34,678 nucleotides of DNA from Thauera phenylacetica B4P (GCF_000310225.1 NZ_AMXF01000022.1:1-34678), one strand, 5' to 3'. Positions 1 through 7,431 are shown, counted from the stretch's first letter. A program made the numbers and translations. The notes: generated by a model from the sequence alone, not told the origin.

Positions 1-716
1 CCCGGCTTGACCATGAAGGCGGTGCCGCGCAGGTCGCGGATGGACTCGACCGGCTCGCCTGCGTCGAGCCGATGGGTCAACGCCACCAGCGCGCGCTCGG
101 CGTTGCCGAAGAGCAGGATGTCGGCCTTGGAGTCGGGCAGCACCGAGCGCCGCACCTTGTCCGACCAGTAGTCGTAATGCGCGATGCGGCGCAGCGAGGC
201 CTCGATGCTGCCGATCACGATCGGCGTGCCGGGATAGGCCTCGCGCGCGCGCTGGGCGTATACCGTCACTGCGCGGTCGGGGCGCTTGCCGGCCTCGGCA
301 TTGGGCGTGTAGGCATCGTCGGAGCGGATCTTGCGGTCGGAGGTGTAGCGATTGACCAGCGAGTCCATGTTGCCCGCGGTGATGCCGAAGTACAGCCGCG
401 GCCTGCCCAGCGCGCGGAAGGGCCCAGCCGAGTGCCAGTCGGGCTGGCTGAGGATGCCGACGCGGAAACCGTGCGCCTCGAGCAAGCGTCCGACGAGGGC
501 CATCCCGAAGCTGGGGTGGTCGATGTAGGCGTCGCCGGTGACCAGGATGACATCGCACTCGTCCCAGCCGAGCGCGTCCATCTCGGCGCGCGACATGGGC
601 AGGAAGGGGGCGGCGCGGCGGCCGCGCGCGGCCCCGGAGAGGATGCTGGAAACCGTTGATTCGCCGACGGAAACCATGGCGTTGGAGGCAGGATGTGAGC
701 GCATGATGGGCGCCAT
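1..716 (-). CDS. YgiQ family radical SAM protein, N-terminal part
   Basis: Reading the minus strand gives an uninterrupted frame typical of the YgiQ (UPF0313) N-terminus. It includes [56 protein letters not shown] and [16 protein letters not shown]. About 238 residues are visible of a family that is usually over 700. The gene runs off the left edge, and the radical SAM cysteine cluster normally lies further downstream, so it is not seen. The biochemical role of the family is not firmly known. The start is uncertain: in-frame ATGs lie at 716, 704 and 677, none with a clear Shine-Dalgarno. I took 716; the sequence TACAAT overlapping it could instead be a -10 box, which would favour a start at 704. 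Confidence 0.85.
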   Translation of the reverse strand, partial: MAPIMRSHPASNAMVSVGESTVSSILSGAARGRRAAPFLPMSRAEMDALGWDECDVILVTGDAYIDHPSFGMALVGRLLEAHGFRVGILSQPDWHSAGPFRALGRPRLYFGITAGNMDSLVNRYTSDRKIRSDDAYTPNAEAGKRPDRAVTVYAQRAREAYPGTPIVIGSIEASLRRIAHYDYWSDKVRRSVLPDSKADILLFGNAERALVALTHRLDAGEPVESIRDLRGTAFMVKP

Positions 717-908
717 TGTATCGGGCGAGGCGGGCGGGTGCGGCATCGTTACGCGCGCGCCCGCGTGCGCCGGAACGCAGCCAGGTGGTTTCCGGGCTGA
801 GGCCGGCCAGGCGCTCGCTGGCAAGGCGCGTCAAGATTTATTTCTGCTGGAAAACGGATCGGATCCGAGTCGATCGATTGGACTCCCCGCCCGCCGCTCG
901 CACCCCCT

Positions 909-1421
909 TCACCACAACCGCGCATCGGGCCGGTATTGGATACGCCGCGTCCTCACCCGGCGCACATCCGGGTGCGCGGGGTTCAGCAGGTAATTCCAGC
1001 CCACCGGCACGACCACCGAGGGCACGCGCAACAGCAGTGACGTGCCGCGCGCCAGCCAGTCGTCGCCGATGCACTGCGAAGCAGCGCTGCCCACTGACCA
1101 GTCGACGTTGTCCGCATGCCAGTCTTCCGGCAGCACGACACCCTCGGCGGTAGCCACGGCTACGGCGGGCACGATCGCCTCGACCGCGACCATCTCCCGC
1201 GGCGGGCGCATCGGGGTGTGCACCCGCTTTTCGAGCTGCGCCAGCGCGAGGCTGTCGGCGAGGTAGATCACCGGTCGGCCGACGCTGTTCCAGCGCCCGC
1301 CGACCGCGGCGGCGCCGTTGCCCGCGCAGGCGAAATCCTCGGCGGCGCACAGCAGCGCGCCGGTTTCCAGGTCTACCCAGTCCTGCGCCAGCCGCCACAG
1401 CGTGGCCGTGCGTGCGGCCAT
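909..1421 (-). CDS. RES-domain toxin of a type II toxin-antitoxin pair
   Basis: This 170-residue protein has the RES fold signature: an Arg near the N-terminus (LWRLAQ), GGRWNSVGRPVIYLADSLAL and AQLEKRVH. R43, Y53, S57 and E64 are candidate RES active-site residues. Studied members of the family (MbcT and relatives) destroy NAD+, which arrests growth. The ATG at 1421 shares one base with the antitoxin stop codon (TGATG), so the two genes are translationally coupled, with the antitoxin first, as usual for RES-Xre pairs. The frame stays open upstream through the antitoxin region, but that longer reading is Arg-rich and antitoxin-antiparallel in character and is rejected as the start. Catalytic activity is inferred from the family. 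Confidence 0.87.
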   Translation of the reverse strand: MAARTATLWRLAQDWVDLETGALLCAAEDFACAGNGAAAVGGRWNSVGRPVIYLADSLALAQLEKRVHTPMRPPREMVAVEAIVPAVAVATAEGVVLPEDWHADNVDWSVGSAASQCIGDDWLARGTSLLLRVPSVVVPVGWNYLLNPAHPDVRRVRTRRIQYRPDARLW

Positions 1422-1897
1422 CAGGCGGCGGTGCCGGCCATGATGCGGCGCAAGGCGTTCATCACCGCCTGGTGGCCCGGCGTGGTGACGAGCAGTTCGA
1501 TGGGGATCGCGCCGCCCAGCACCGGGATGGGGGCGCCGAGCCACTCGCGGGCGGCGGCTTCGTCCCCGAACACCCGCGTGGCCGCACGCTCGACGTCGAT
1601 GAGGCGGGCGACGCGGTCGGAGTCGTCCTGTGACAGCGGCTTGCCTTCGCGCACACGGCGGTCGTAGGTGGCCGGCGCCATGCCCAGCAGCTGCGCCAGG
1701 CTGCGCCCGCTGCGCCCGAAGCGGTGCGCGAAGGCATCGAGCGAGCCGGGCTCGAAGCCCTCGCGCACCATTTGGTCGCGCTCGAGCGCCGACGCAGCGT
1801 GCAGGTAGTGCTCGATGCTGGCCCCGCCCAGCGCGCCTCGCGCAGCGTAAGGGACGGCGGGCTCTCGCGTGGATGGGCTCGGCTTGCTGGCGGACAT
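1421..1897 (-). CDS. Xre/MbcA/ParS-type antitoxin (DUF2384)
   Basis: The product is 158 residues. An N-terminal Xre-like helical region (LDAFAHRFGRSGRSLAQLLG, then MAPATYDRRVREGKPLSQDD) is followed by the C-terminal toxin-binding DUF2384 region (SDRVARLIDVERAATRVFG, AAAREWLGAPIPVLGGAIPI, ELLVTTPGHQAVMNALRRIM). It should neutralise the RES toxin encoded directly downstream and repress its own promoter by binding the palindromic sequences just upstream. The start at 1897 is chosen because AGGTGA sits five bases before the ATG. An in-frame TTG at 1918 has no comparable ribosome site and falls inside the proposed operator. Function is by family knowledge. Confidence 0.87.
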   Translation of the reverse strand: MSASKPSPSTREPAVPYAARGALGGASIEHYLHAASALERDQMVREGFEPGSLDAFAHRFGRSGRSLAQLLGMAPATYDRRVREGKPLSQDDSDRVARLIDVERAATRVFGDEAAAREWLGAPIPVLGGAIPIELLVTTPGHQAVMNALRRIMAGTAA

Positions 1898-1907
1898 TTT
1901 GATCACC

Positions 1908-1956
1908 TGATTGCTCAATGTGAATCAATTGAATCCCTTCGACCCCAATCTGTCAA
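1908..1956 (-). promoter_or_regulatory. Sigma70 promoter and putative autoregulatory operator of the RES-Xre operon
   Basis: Read on the minus strand: a perfect -35 TTGACA (1956-1951), a 17-base spacer, and TTCAAT (1933-1928) as a -10 matching four of six consensus bases. Directly next to the -10, covering the expected transcription start, is an inverted repeat, TGATT-N10-AATCA (1908-1927), with a nested ATTG-CT-CAAT. The local sequence is clearly more AT-rich than its surroundings. Repression by the antitoxin here is inference from how Xre antitoxins usually behave. Confidence 0.65.
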
Positions 1957-2045
1957 GCCACCGTTGCTGCTGCAGTGGGAATTCGCACGGCGGGTCGGTC
2001 CGGTCGCGCGTGCTAGACTCGCGCGCTTCCAACGAAGCGATCCCG

Positions 2046-3152
2046 ATGCAGATACAGCTCCTGATTCCCGGCCTGCTATGGCCTGTCGCAACCTTGCTCG
2101 GCCCGGCCTCCGGGCTCGCGCTCGACGGGCTGGCGAGCCTGCTCGGCCGCGGGCGGCGGCAGGTGACGGCCTTCGAGCCCTACGACCGCCAGCTCGCGCG
2201 ACTCTTCGGCCTGCATGGCGACACCCTGCCGCTGGCGATGCTGCGCCGCCTCGGCGAAGCCGATGCGCGAGCGCCCGAACCGGGCAGCCACTGGCTGTGC
2301 GCCGACCCGGTCAACCTCTCGTTCGCACGCGAGCACCTGCTGCTGCAGGCGTTTCCGGATGAGGAGCTGGACCCTGCCGAGAGCGCCGAGCTGGTTGCCG
2401 AGCTCAACGGCATCTTCGCCGACCTCGGCCGCTTCGAGGCGTGCACGCCCACGCGCTGGTACCTCCGCCTGCATCGGCCGACTGCTGTCACCCTCTACCC
2501 GCTCGACGACGTGACCGGGCGGCCGGTGAAGCACTTCCTGCCCGAGGGCGAGGACGCCCGGCTGTGGCAGCGCACCATGAACGAGGCGCAGATCGTGCTG
2601 CACAACCATGCGCGCAGCCGCGCCCGCGAGGAAGTCGGGCGGCGCGCGGTCAATAGCGTGTGGCTGTGGGGCGCGGGTGCACTCGACACGCCGCCGCAGG
2701 CCCCGGCGCGCCGGGTCCAGGCCACCGACCCGATCAGCATCGGGCTCGCGCGCGCCGCCGGCGTGGCGGTGGGCGCGCCCGATCCAGGTGCGGCACTGAC
2801 GCAGGACACGCTGGTCGTGCTCGATGCGCTGCGCAAACCCGCCCAGCAGCTCGACCTCGACACCTGGCGCCGGGGGCTGGAGACGCTGGAGCGCGCCTGG
2901 TTCGCCCCGCTCGCCGAAGCCTTCCGCGCCGGCCGCCTCGACACCGTGCGCCTGACGGCCCCGGGCGATCGCGGCACCCTGCAGCTGGAACTGCACCGCA
3001 GCGAGCGCTGGAAGTTCTGGCGCAAGCCCTACGCCTTCGACGCGCTGCTGAAATCCATCGCCCCCGCGCCGATGCAGATGCAGATGCAGATGCAGATGCA
3101 GATGCAGATGCAGATGCCCCACCCTACAGGCCCCACCGATGCCCCCCGGTAG
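2046..3152 (+). CDS. COG4255-type conserved protein upstream of recJ
   Basis: The 368-residue product begins MQIQLLIPGLLWP and resembles the uncharacterised proteins that some Betaproteobacteria annotate loosely as phosphoglycerate-mutase-like (COG4255). The body contains FEPYDRQLARLFGL, SHWLCADPVNLSFAREHLLL, LGRFEACTPTRWYLRLHRP, HNHARSRAREEVGRRAVNSV and WLWGAG. The last is typical of this group. I know of no established enzymatic role. The start at 2046 fits the family better than an upstream ATG at 1911 in the toxin-antitoxin promoter. The C-terminus is odd: after FDALLKSIAPAP the gene enters seven copies of ATGCAG, giving a Met-Gln repeat, and then stops at a TAG supplied by the GTAG end of a REP element. 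The ancestral C-terminus may have been replaced. Confidence 0.75.
   Translation: MQIQLLIPGLLWPVATLLGPASGLALDGLASLLGRGRRQVTAFEPYDRQLARLFGLHGDTLPLAMLRRLGEADARAPEPGSHWLCADPVNLSFAREHLLLQAFPDEELDPAESAELVAELNGIFADLGRFEACTPTRWYLRLHRPTAVTLYPLDDVTGRPVKHFLPEGEDARLWQRTMNEAQIVLHNHARSRAREEVGRRAVNSVWLWGAGALDTPPQAPARRVQATDPISIGLARAAGVAVGAPDPGAALTQDTLVVLDALRKPAQQLDLDTWRRGLETLERAWFAPLAEAFRAGRLDTVRLTAPGDRGTLQLELHRSERWKFWRKPYAFDALLKSIAPAPMQMQMQMQMQMQMQMPHPTGPTDAPR
3072..3116 (+). repeat. ATGCAG hexanucleotide tandem repeat (7 copies) at a gene 3' end
   Basis: Seven perfect ATGCAG units (3072-3113) are followed by a further ATG. They encode (Met-Gln)7-Met near the end of the COG4255 protein. Because the unit is six bases, gain or loss of a copy keeps the frame and only changes tail length. 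Perfect identity suggests recent expansion. Confidence 0.95.
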
Positions 3153-3287
3153 GAGCGGCGGCCGCCGCGAACACGACGGCTCGACGAGCGCCGTCGCGCA
3201 TAGAGCGCCGCGGTTCGCGCCTGCCGGCGCTCCTACAGGAACCGTCGCGGCCCCGATGCCCGGCAGGAGCGGCACACGCCGCGAGCA
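3149..3287 (+). repeat. REP/BIME-like cluster of GTAGGAGCGG repeats
   Basis: A first unit, GTAGGAGCGGCGGCCGCCGC followed by GAAC (3149-3172), is mirrored by an inverted unit ending GCGCTCCTAC (3213-3236). A degenerate third copy, GCAGGAGCGGCACACGCCGC, lies at 3263-3282 in the first orientation. A GTAG(GAGCGG) head followed by a GC-rich stem is the classic layout of REP sequences mobilised by RAYT transposases. No RAYT gene is present in the window. The TAG of the first GTAG is the stop codon of the gene at 2046-3152. Confidence 0.75.
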
Positions 3288-3335
3288 CGGCGGCATCCCC
3301 ATGAACGGCGCCCGTACAACCCAGTTCCTCGACCG

Positions 3336-5027
3336 ATGACCCGAATCCAGCCTCGCTCCGTCCCGCAGCAAGCCTTCGCCCGCCTCGCCGATGCCGGCCT
3401 GCATCCCCTGCTCGCCCGCCTCTACGCCGCGCGCGGCATCCGCCGCGCCGACGAGCTCGACACCAGCCTCAAGAACCTGCTGCCGCCCGAGGCGCTCACC
3501 GGCACGACCGAGGCCGCGATCCTGCTCGCCGACGCGATCGAGGCCGGCGCGCGCATGGTGATCGTCGCCGACTACGACTGCGATGGCGCCACCGCCTGCG
3601 CAGTGGGCGTGCGCGCGCTGCGCGCCTTCGGCGCCGACGTGCATTACCTGGTGCCGGATCGCGTGACCCTGGGCTACGGCCTCACCCCGGCGATGGTCGA
3701 GATCGCGGCGCGCCTGGAGCCCGACGTACTCATCACCGTCGACAACGGCATCGCCAGCGTCGAGGGCATCGCCGCGGCGCGCGCCCACGGCATGGCCACG
3801 GTGATCACCGACCACCACCTGCCGGGCGACGTACTGCCCGAGGCCGACGTGATCGTGAACCCCAACCAGCCCGGCTGCGAGTTCCCGAGCAAGGCGCTGG
3901 CAGGCGTGGGCGCGATGTTCTACACCATGCTCGCGCTGCGCGCCGAGCTGCGTGAGCGCGGCGCCTTTTCCGGCGCCAAGGAACCCAACCTCGCCGAGCT
4001 GCTCGATCTGGTCGCGCTCGGCACCGTGGCCGACGTAGTCAAGCTCGACCGCAACAACCGCATCCTGGTCGCGCAGGGCCTCGCCCGCATGCGCGCCGGC
4101 CGCCTGCAGCCCGGCATCCGCGCGCTGTTCGGACTCGCCGGACGCGACCCGGCGCGCGCCAGCACCATGGACCTCGGCTTCATGATCGGCCCGCGCCTCA
4201 ACGCCGCCGGCCGGCTGTCGGACATGAGCCTGGGCATCGAGTGCCTGATCACCGACGACCCCGGGCGCGCGATGAACATCGCCCAGGAGCTCGACAAGCT
4301 CAACCGCGAGCGCCGCAGCATCGAGGCCGGTATGCAGGAGGAGGCGCTGGCCCGACTGGAAGGCTTCGACGCCGGCAACCGCGCGACCGTCGCGCTGTTC
4401 GAGCCCGACTGGCACCAGGGCGTGATCGGCATCGTCGCCGGGCGCATCAAGGAGCGCCTGCACCGCCCGACCATCGCCTTCGCGCGCGCCAACGACGGCG
4501 AGCTCAAGGGCTCCGGACGTTCGATCCCCGGCCTGCATCTGCGCGACGCGCTCGATCTCGTCACCAAGCGCCACCCCGATCTCATCGTCCGCTTCGGCGG
4601 CCACGCCATGGCGGCGGGCCTGACCATCCGCGAGTCCGAGCTCGCGCGCTTCGATGCCGCCTTCGAGGACGTGGTCGGCGAGCTGCTCGAGCCCGCCCAG
4701 CTCGAGCGCCGCATCGACACCGACGGCAGCCTGGAATCCGGCTACTTCGCGCTCGATGCCGTGCGCCTGCTCGAGCACGAGATCTGGGGCCAGGGCTTTC
4801 CGGCGCCGGTGTTCGACGACGTGTTCCGCGTCGAGCGCCAGCGCCTGTTGAAGGACAAGCATCTCAAACTCGATCTGTGCCGCAACGCCGCGCGCTACGA
4901 GGCCATCCAGTTCAACCACGCCGGCGGCGCCCCGGAGCAGATCCACGCGGCCTACCGCCTGGGCATCAACGAGTTCCGCGGCGTGTCGAGCGTGCAGTTG
5001 ATGCTGGAGCATTTCGAAGCGGCCTGA
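3336..5027 (+). CDS. recJ: Single-stranded-DNA-specific 5'-3' exonuclease RecJ
   Basis: The product is 563 residues, the usual RecJ length. It degrades single-stranded DNA 5' to 3' in the RecF recombination pathway and in mismatch and base-excision repair. The DHH-family metal motifs are intact: DYDCDG at 79-84 and the DHH triad at 159-161 (ITDHHLPG). The DHHA1 segment GGHAMAAG lies near residue 421, followed by an OB-like C-terminal domain ending RGVSSVQLMLEHF. The start at 3336 gives the normal N-terminus. It lies downstream of the COG4255 gene, with a REP cluster in the gap. The last 76 bases overlap the 3' end of the convergent crp-like gene on the other strand. Confidence 0.97.
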   Translation: MTRIQPRSVPQQAFARLADAGLHPLLARLYAARGIRRADELDTSLKNLLPPEALTGTTEAAILLADAIEAGARMVIVADYDCDGATACAVGVRALRAFGADVHYLVPDRVTLGYGLTPAMVEIAARLEPDVLITVDNGIASVEGIAAARAHGMATVITDHHLPGDVLPEADVIVNPNQPGCEFPSKALAGVGAMFYTMLALRAELRERGAFSGAKEPNLAELLDLVALGTVADVVKLDRNNRILVAQGLARMRAGRLQPGIRALFGLAGRDPARASTMDLGFMIGPRLNAAGRLSDMSLGIECLITDDPGRAMNIAQELDKLNRERRSIEAGMQEEALARLEGFDAGNRATVALFEPDWHQGVIGIVAGRIKERLHRPTIAFARANDGELKGSGRSIPGLHLRDALDLVTKRHPDLIVRFGGHAMAAGLTIRESELARFDAAFEDVVGELLEPAQLERRIDTDGSLESGYFALDAVRLLEHEIWGQGFPAPVFDDVFRVERQRLLKDKHLKLDLCRNAARYEAIQFNHAGGAPEQIHAAYRLGINEFRGVSSVQLMLEHFEAA

Positions 5028-5737
5028 GCTTCGAACAGGCGGTCGCACTCCGCCCGTACCGCGCGGTAACACTCGCAGGCGCGCGCCTCGAGGCCGGCGC
5101 GATCATTCACCGTGATGTGTCCACGCCGATAACGGATCAGGCCCTCCGCCTGCAGCTTGCCCGCCGCCTCGGTGACCGCCTCGCGGCGCACGCCCAGCAT
5201 GTGCGCGATCACCTCCTGGGTGACATCGACCTGATTGCCCGGCAACAGGTCGAGACTCGACAACAGCCAGCGGCACAGTTGGCGATCCACCAGATGGTGG
5301 CGATTGCAGACGATGCTGTGTGCCATCTGCGTCATCAGCGCCTCGGCGTAGCACAGCGACAGGCGCTGCAGACTTCCGCCGCGGTCCCGTTCCCGGCACA
5401 TCACCTCGGCAGGCAGGCGCCACGCCTCGCCACCGCTCTGCACCGTCATCGCAAAGCGCGTGCTCACGCCCCCGAGCACGAGCGGAATGCCGACCAGGCC
5501 GTCCTTGCCGGTCATCGCCAGTTCGGCCGACGCGCCGCTGTCGTTGGCAAGTATCAGCGCCACGATGGCGGTGGTGGGAAAGTACGCAAACTCGAAGGGC
5601 GCACCGGGTGCATGGAGAAGCGTGCCCGGTACCAGGGTGACACGCTCGAGCTCCCCCACCAGCCGCGCATAGTCGCGCGCTGGAAGCGCCGCCAGAATCT
5701 GGTTCTGGCGCGGATCGTGTATCGGAAGCCCCATCAT
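4952..5737 (-). CDS. Atypical Crp/Fnr family transcriptional regulator (Crp1)
   Basis: The product is 261 residues, with an N-terminal cyclic-nucleotide-like beta-roll (FAYFPTTAIVALILANDSGA, GKDGLVGIPLVLGG) and a C-terminal winged helix (VTQEVIAHMLGVRREAVTEA, about 170-197). The phosphate-binding cassette of true cAMP receptors is missing, so its ligand is unknown. Aligned to E. coli Crp, recognition-helix residues R180 and E181 are kept while S179 becomes Arg and R185 becomes Glu, which implies a changed target. It is a close paralogue of the N-terminal half of the protein at 7790-9169, with an identical recognition helix. The ATG at 5737 (or the adjacent 5734) follows AGAGGGG. The last 25 or so codons are antisense to recJ. 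A TGTGCG-type palindrome lies about 100 bases upstream, suggesting autoregulation. Confidence 0.9.
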   Translation of the reverse strand: MMGLPIHDPRQNQILAALPARDYARLVGELERVTLVPGTLLHAPGAPFEFAYFPTTAIVALILANDSGASAELAMTGKDGLVGIPLVLGGVSTRFAMTVQSGGEAWRLPAEVMCRERDRGGSLQRLSLCYAEALMTQMAHSIVCNRHHLVDRQLCRWLLSSLDLLPGNQVDVTQEVIAHMLGVRREAVTEAAGKLQAEGLIRYRRGHITVNDRAGLEARACECYRAVRAECDRLFEAQAASKCSSINCTLDTPRNSLMPRR

Positions 5738-5841
5738 GCCGCCCCTCTGCTGCTGATACCGCCATTCGGTTTGGGCTGCGGACAAAGACCCGCTGCGCGA
5801 CGTGTGTCCGGTGGAATTTGTATTCCTTATGTCGGCACGCA

Positions 5842-5859
5842 TCTGTTCGACGGCGCACG
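5842..5859 (-). promoter_or_regulatory. TGTGCG palindrome, site A (upstream of crp1)
   Basis: On the minus strand: CGTGCG-CCGT-CGAACA-GA, ending about 104 bases before the crp1 start codon. It is one of seven matches to TGTGCG-N4-CGNACA-GA in the window. It shares 20 of 24 positions with site C, counting flanks. Confidence 0.6.
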
Positions 5860-5900
5860 CAGGCGCTGATGACAAGCCCGGCAATTTTCACCGCGGCTTA

Positions 5901-5918
5901 TGTGCCCTGACGTACAGA
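5901..5918 (+). promoter_or_regulatory. TGTGCG palindrome, site B (upstream of csbD)
   Basis: TGTGCC-CTGA-CGTACA-GA, preceded by CTTA as at site D, about 97 bases before the csbD ATG. With site A it forms a head-to-head pair about 60 bases apart between two divergent genes. The 277-base gap 5738-6014 holds nothing else I can name. Confidence 0.6.
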
Positions 5919-6014
5919 CCGCCCTGATGGATGCGCCCACCCTGCATGAACCCGCTGCCGGCCACCGTCCGTGCAGCGGCGCCGAAAGGCCAACCCAGAG
6001 CGAAGGAGACGAGC

Positions 6015-6203
6015 ATGAACAAGGATCAAGTCAAGGGCCGTGTGAAGGAAGCGACCGGCAAGGTGAAGGAAATCACCGGCAAGGTGGTCGGCAATGAAAG
6101 CCTGGAAGCAGAAGGCAAGATCGACCAGGCAGTCGGCGAGGTCCAGGCCGACTACGGCGACCTGAAGGAAGACATCAAGGACGCGGTCAAGAAGACCGAT
6201 TGA
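6015..6203 (+). CDS. CsbD family stress-response protein
   Basis: The 62-residue, highly charged protein begins MNKDQVKGRVKEATGKVKEI and continues TGKVVGNESLEAEGKIDQAV, the standard CsbD domain of a helical bundle with repeated GK(V/I) turns. CsbD proteins accumulate under general, osmotic or phosphate stress in many bacteria; their molecular activity is unknown. AAGGAG lies seven bases before the ATG. It is transcribed away from crp1, with site B of the TGTGCG palindrome about 100 bases upstream, so control by a Crp-like regulator is likely (inference). A strong hairpin follows the stop codon. Confidence 0.93.
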   Translation: MNKDQVKGRVKEATGKVKEITGKVVGNESLEAEGKIDQAVGEVQADYGDLKEDIKDAVKKTD

Positions 6204-6211
6204 CAACACAC

Positions 6212-6240
6212 TCCGCCACGGCACAAGACGTGCCGGCGGA
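6212..6240 (+). terminator. GC-rich hairpin after csbD
   Basis: TCCGC/GCGGA and CGGCAC/GTGCCG pair around AAGAC, with a small bulge, beginning eight bases after the csbD stop. No T-run follows, so it may protect the transcript or attenuate it rather than act as a full intrinsic terminator. Confidence 0.5.
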
Positions 6241-6319
6241 ATCGAACCCGGATCGGTTCTCCATGCGATCCTCATGCTGAACATCCGGCGGGGGTCGCCA
6301 CACCATGAGGCGCCCCGCC

Positions 6320-6652
6320 ATGTTGATCACCTTCAAATCCACTGCAAGCAACGATGTGCTGATGTTCGACACTGCCGCGAAGGATTTCCTGCGCTGCATC
6401 GGCAAGGCCCCGGATGCGGCCACCGGGATCATCACGGTGGACCAGCTTCCGGCCGCCATCGACAGCGTCCGGGCAGCCATTGCGGCCGACAGGACGCAGC
6501 CGCTCACGGCGGTCGACAACGCCGGCAAAGAAGTGGCTGGCGGGGACGACGAGCACGATGAGCGCGTCGGATTCGGCGTGCGTGCGGTGCCGATGCTCGA
6601 GCTCATGGAGCGCGCGCTGGCCGAACGCGCACCTGTGGTCTGGGGCGTTTAG
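6320..6652 (+). CDS. DUF1840 domain-containing protein
   Basis: The product is 110 residues and starts MLITFKSTASNDVLMFDTAA, the recognisable DUF1840 N-terminus, with KDFLRCIGKAPDAATGIITV and a conserved end VGFGVRAVPMLELMERALAE. The family is common in Betaproteobacteria and has no known function. An ATG at 6305 is also in frame, but 6320 matches the family start and is preceded by TGAGG. It lies between csbD and a hydrolase on the same strand, with no clear promoter of its own. Confidence 0.85.
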   Translation: MLITFKSTASNDVLMFDTAAKDFLRCIGKAPDAATGIITVDQLPAAIDSVRAAIAADRTQPLTAVDNAGKEVAGGDDEHDERVGFGVRAVPMLELMERALAERAPVVWGV

Positions 6653-6671
6653 CCGGCACGGCAACGCGTGC

Positions 6672-6699
6672 ATTTCGCCTTTCGCGTTTCGCATTTCGC
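6672..6699 (+). repeat. Four tandem heptamers NTTTCGC
   Basis: ATTTCGC, CTTTCGC, GTTTCGC and ATTTCGC follow one another without a gap. They end 11 bases before the ribosome-binding site of the hydrolase gene. They could be a binding array or a decayed satellite; nothing in the sequence decides. Confidence 0.7.
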
Positions 6700-6747
6700 A
6701 CTCACCGCCCGAGGAGAACCACCATCAAGAACCCCAACCTGGTCCTT

Positions 6748-7431
6748 TTGCCGGGACTACTCAACGACGCGAGCCTGTTCGAGCAACAAGCCGAAGCGCT
6801 GGCCGACGTTGCCGGCATCACCATCGCAGACCTCACCGGCGCTGCCACGATCAGGCAGCTTGCCGCCGACACACTCGCCGCTGCGCCGGACGGACAGTTC
6901 GTGCTCGTCGGCCTGTCGATGGGCGGCTACGTCGCGCTGGAGATCATGCGTCAGGCGCCCGAACGCGTCCGCGCGCTGGTGCTAATGAGCACGAGCGCGC
7001 ACCCGGAGACACGCGAAGCCACCGCCGCGCGTGAGAAGCTCATCGAGCTCGCCGAAACGAAGTTCCAGACCGTCATCGAAACCCTGCTGACGCGCATGGC
7101 GCACCCCGATCATGCACGCACGCCCGAGGTCGGCGGCATGTTCCAGTCATCCGCCAACGGACTGGGAAAAGAGGTCTTCGTGCGTCAGGAACGCGCCATC
7201 ATCGGCCGCATCGACAGCCGCCCCGGGCTCGCCCGCATCAAGTGCCCGACCCTGGTGATCTGCGGCCGCGAGGACGTGATCACGCCACCCGCCGTGCACG
7301 AAGAACTGGTCGCGGCAATACCCGGCGCGAAACTGGAGGTCATCGAGAACTGCGGCCACCTTTCGCCACTCGAGCAGCCCGAGCAGGTCACCGAGATCCT
7401 GCGCAACTGGCTGCGCACACTGCCGGGTTGA
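6748..7431 (+). CDS. Alpha/beta-fold hydrolase
   Basis: The sequence carries the complete catalytic triad of the alpha/beta hydrolase fold. The nucleophile elbow GLSMGG has Ser57, GREDVITPP has the acidic residue (Asp176), and NCGHLSPLEQP has His204, numbered from the TTG at 6748. The substrate is unknown; relatives are esterases or lactonases. The start is unusual. The first conserved strand (NLVLLPGLL) begins upstream of 6748, and no in-frame ATG, GTG or TTG lies further up. A strong GAGGAG (6711-6716) sits seven bases before an in-frame ATC at 6724. I give the TTG as the conservative canonical start; translation from ATC 6724 (eight more residues) may be the truth. No signal peptide is seen. 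Confidence 0.85.
   Translation: MPGLLNDASLFEQQAEALADVAGITIADLTGAATIRQLAADTLAAAPDGQFVLVGLSMGGYVALEIMRQAPERVRALVLMSTSAHPETREATAAREKLIELAETKFQTVIETLLTRMAHPDHARTPEVGGMFQSSANGLGKEVFVRQERAIIGRIDSRPGLARIKCPTLVICGREDVITPPAVHEELVAAIPGAKLEVIENCGHLSPLEQPEQVTEILRNWLRTLPG

Noticed and set aside
3072..3116. Short direct repeats that might suggest a CRISPR array.
   Set aside because: Units are six bases with no spacers.
2076..5072. A minus-strand open frame of about 998 codons opposite the COG4255 gene and recJ.
   Set aside because: It is in register with both real genes, crosses the REP region and contains a His-Leu run that is simply the complement of the ATGCAG repeat.
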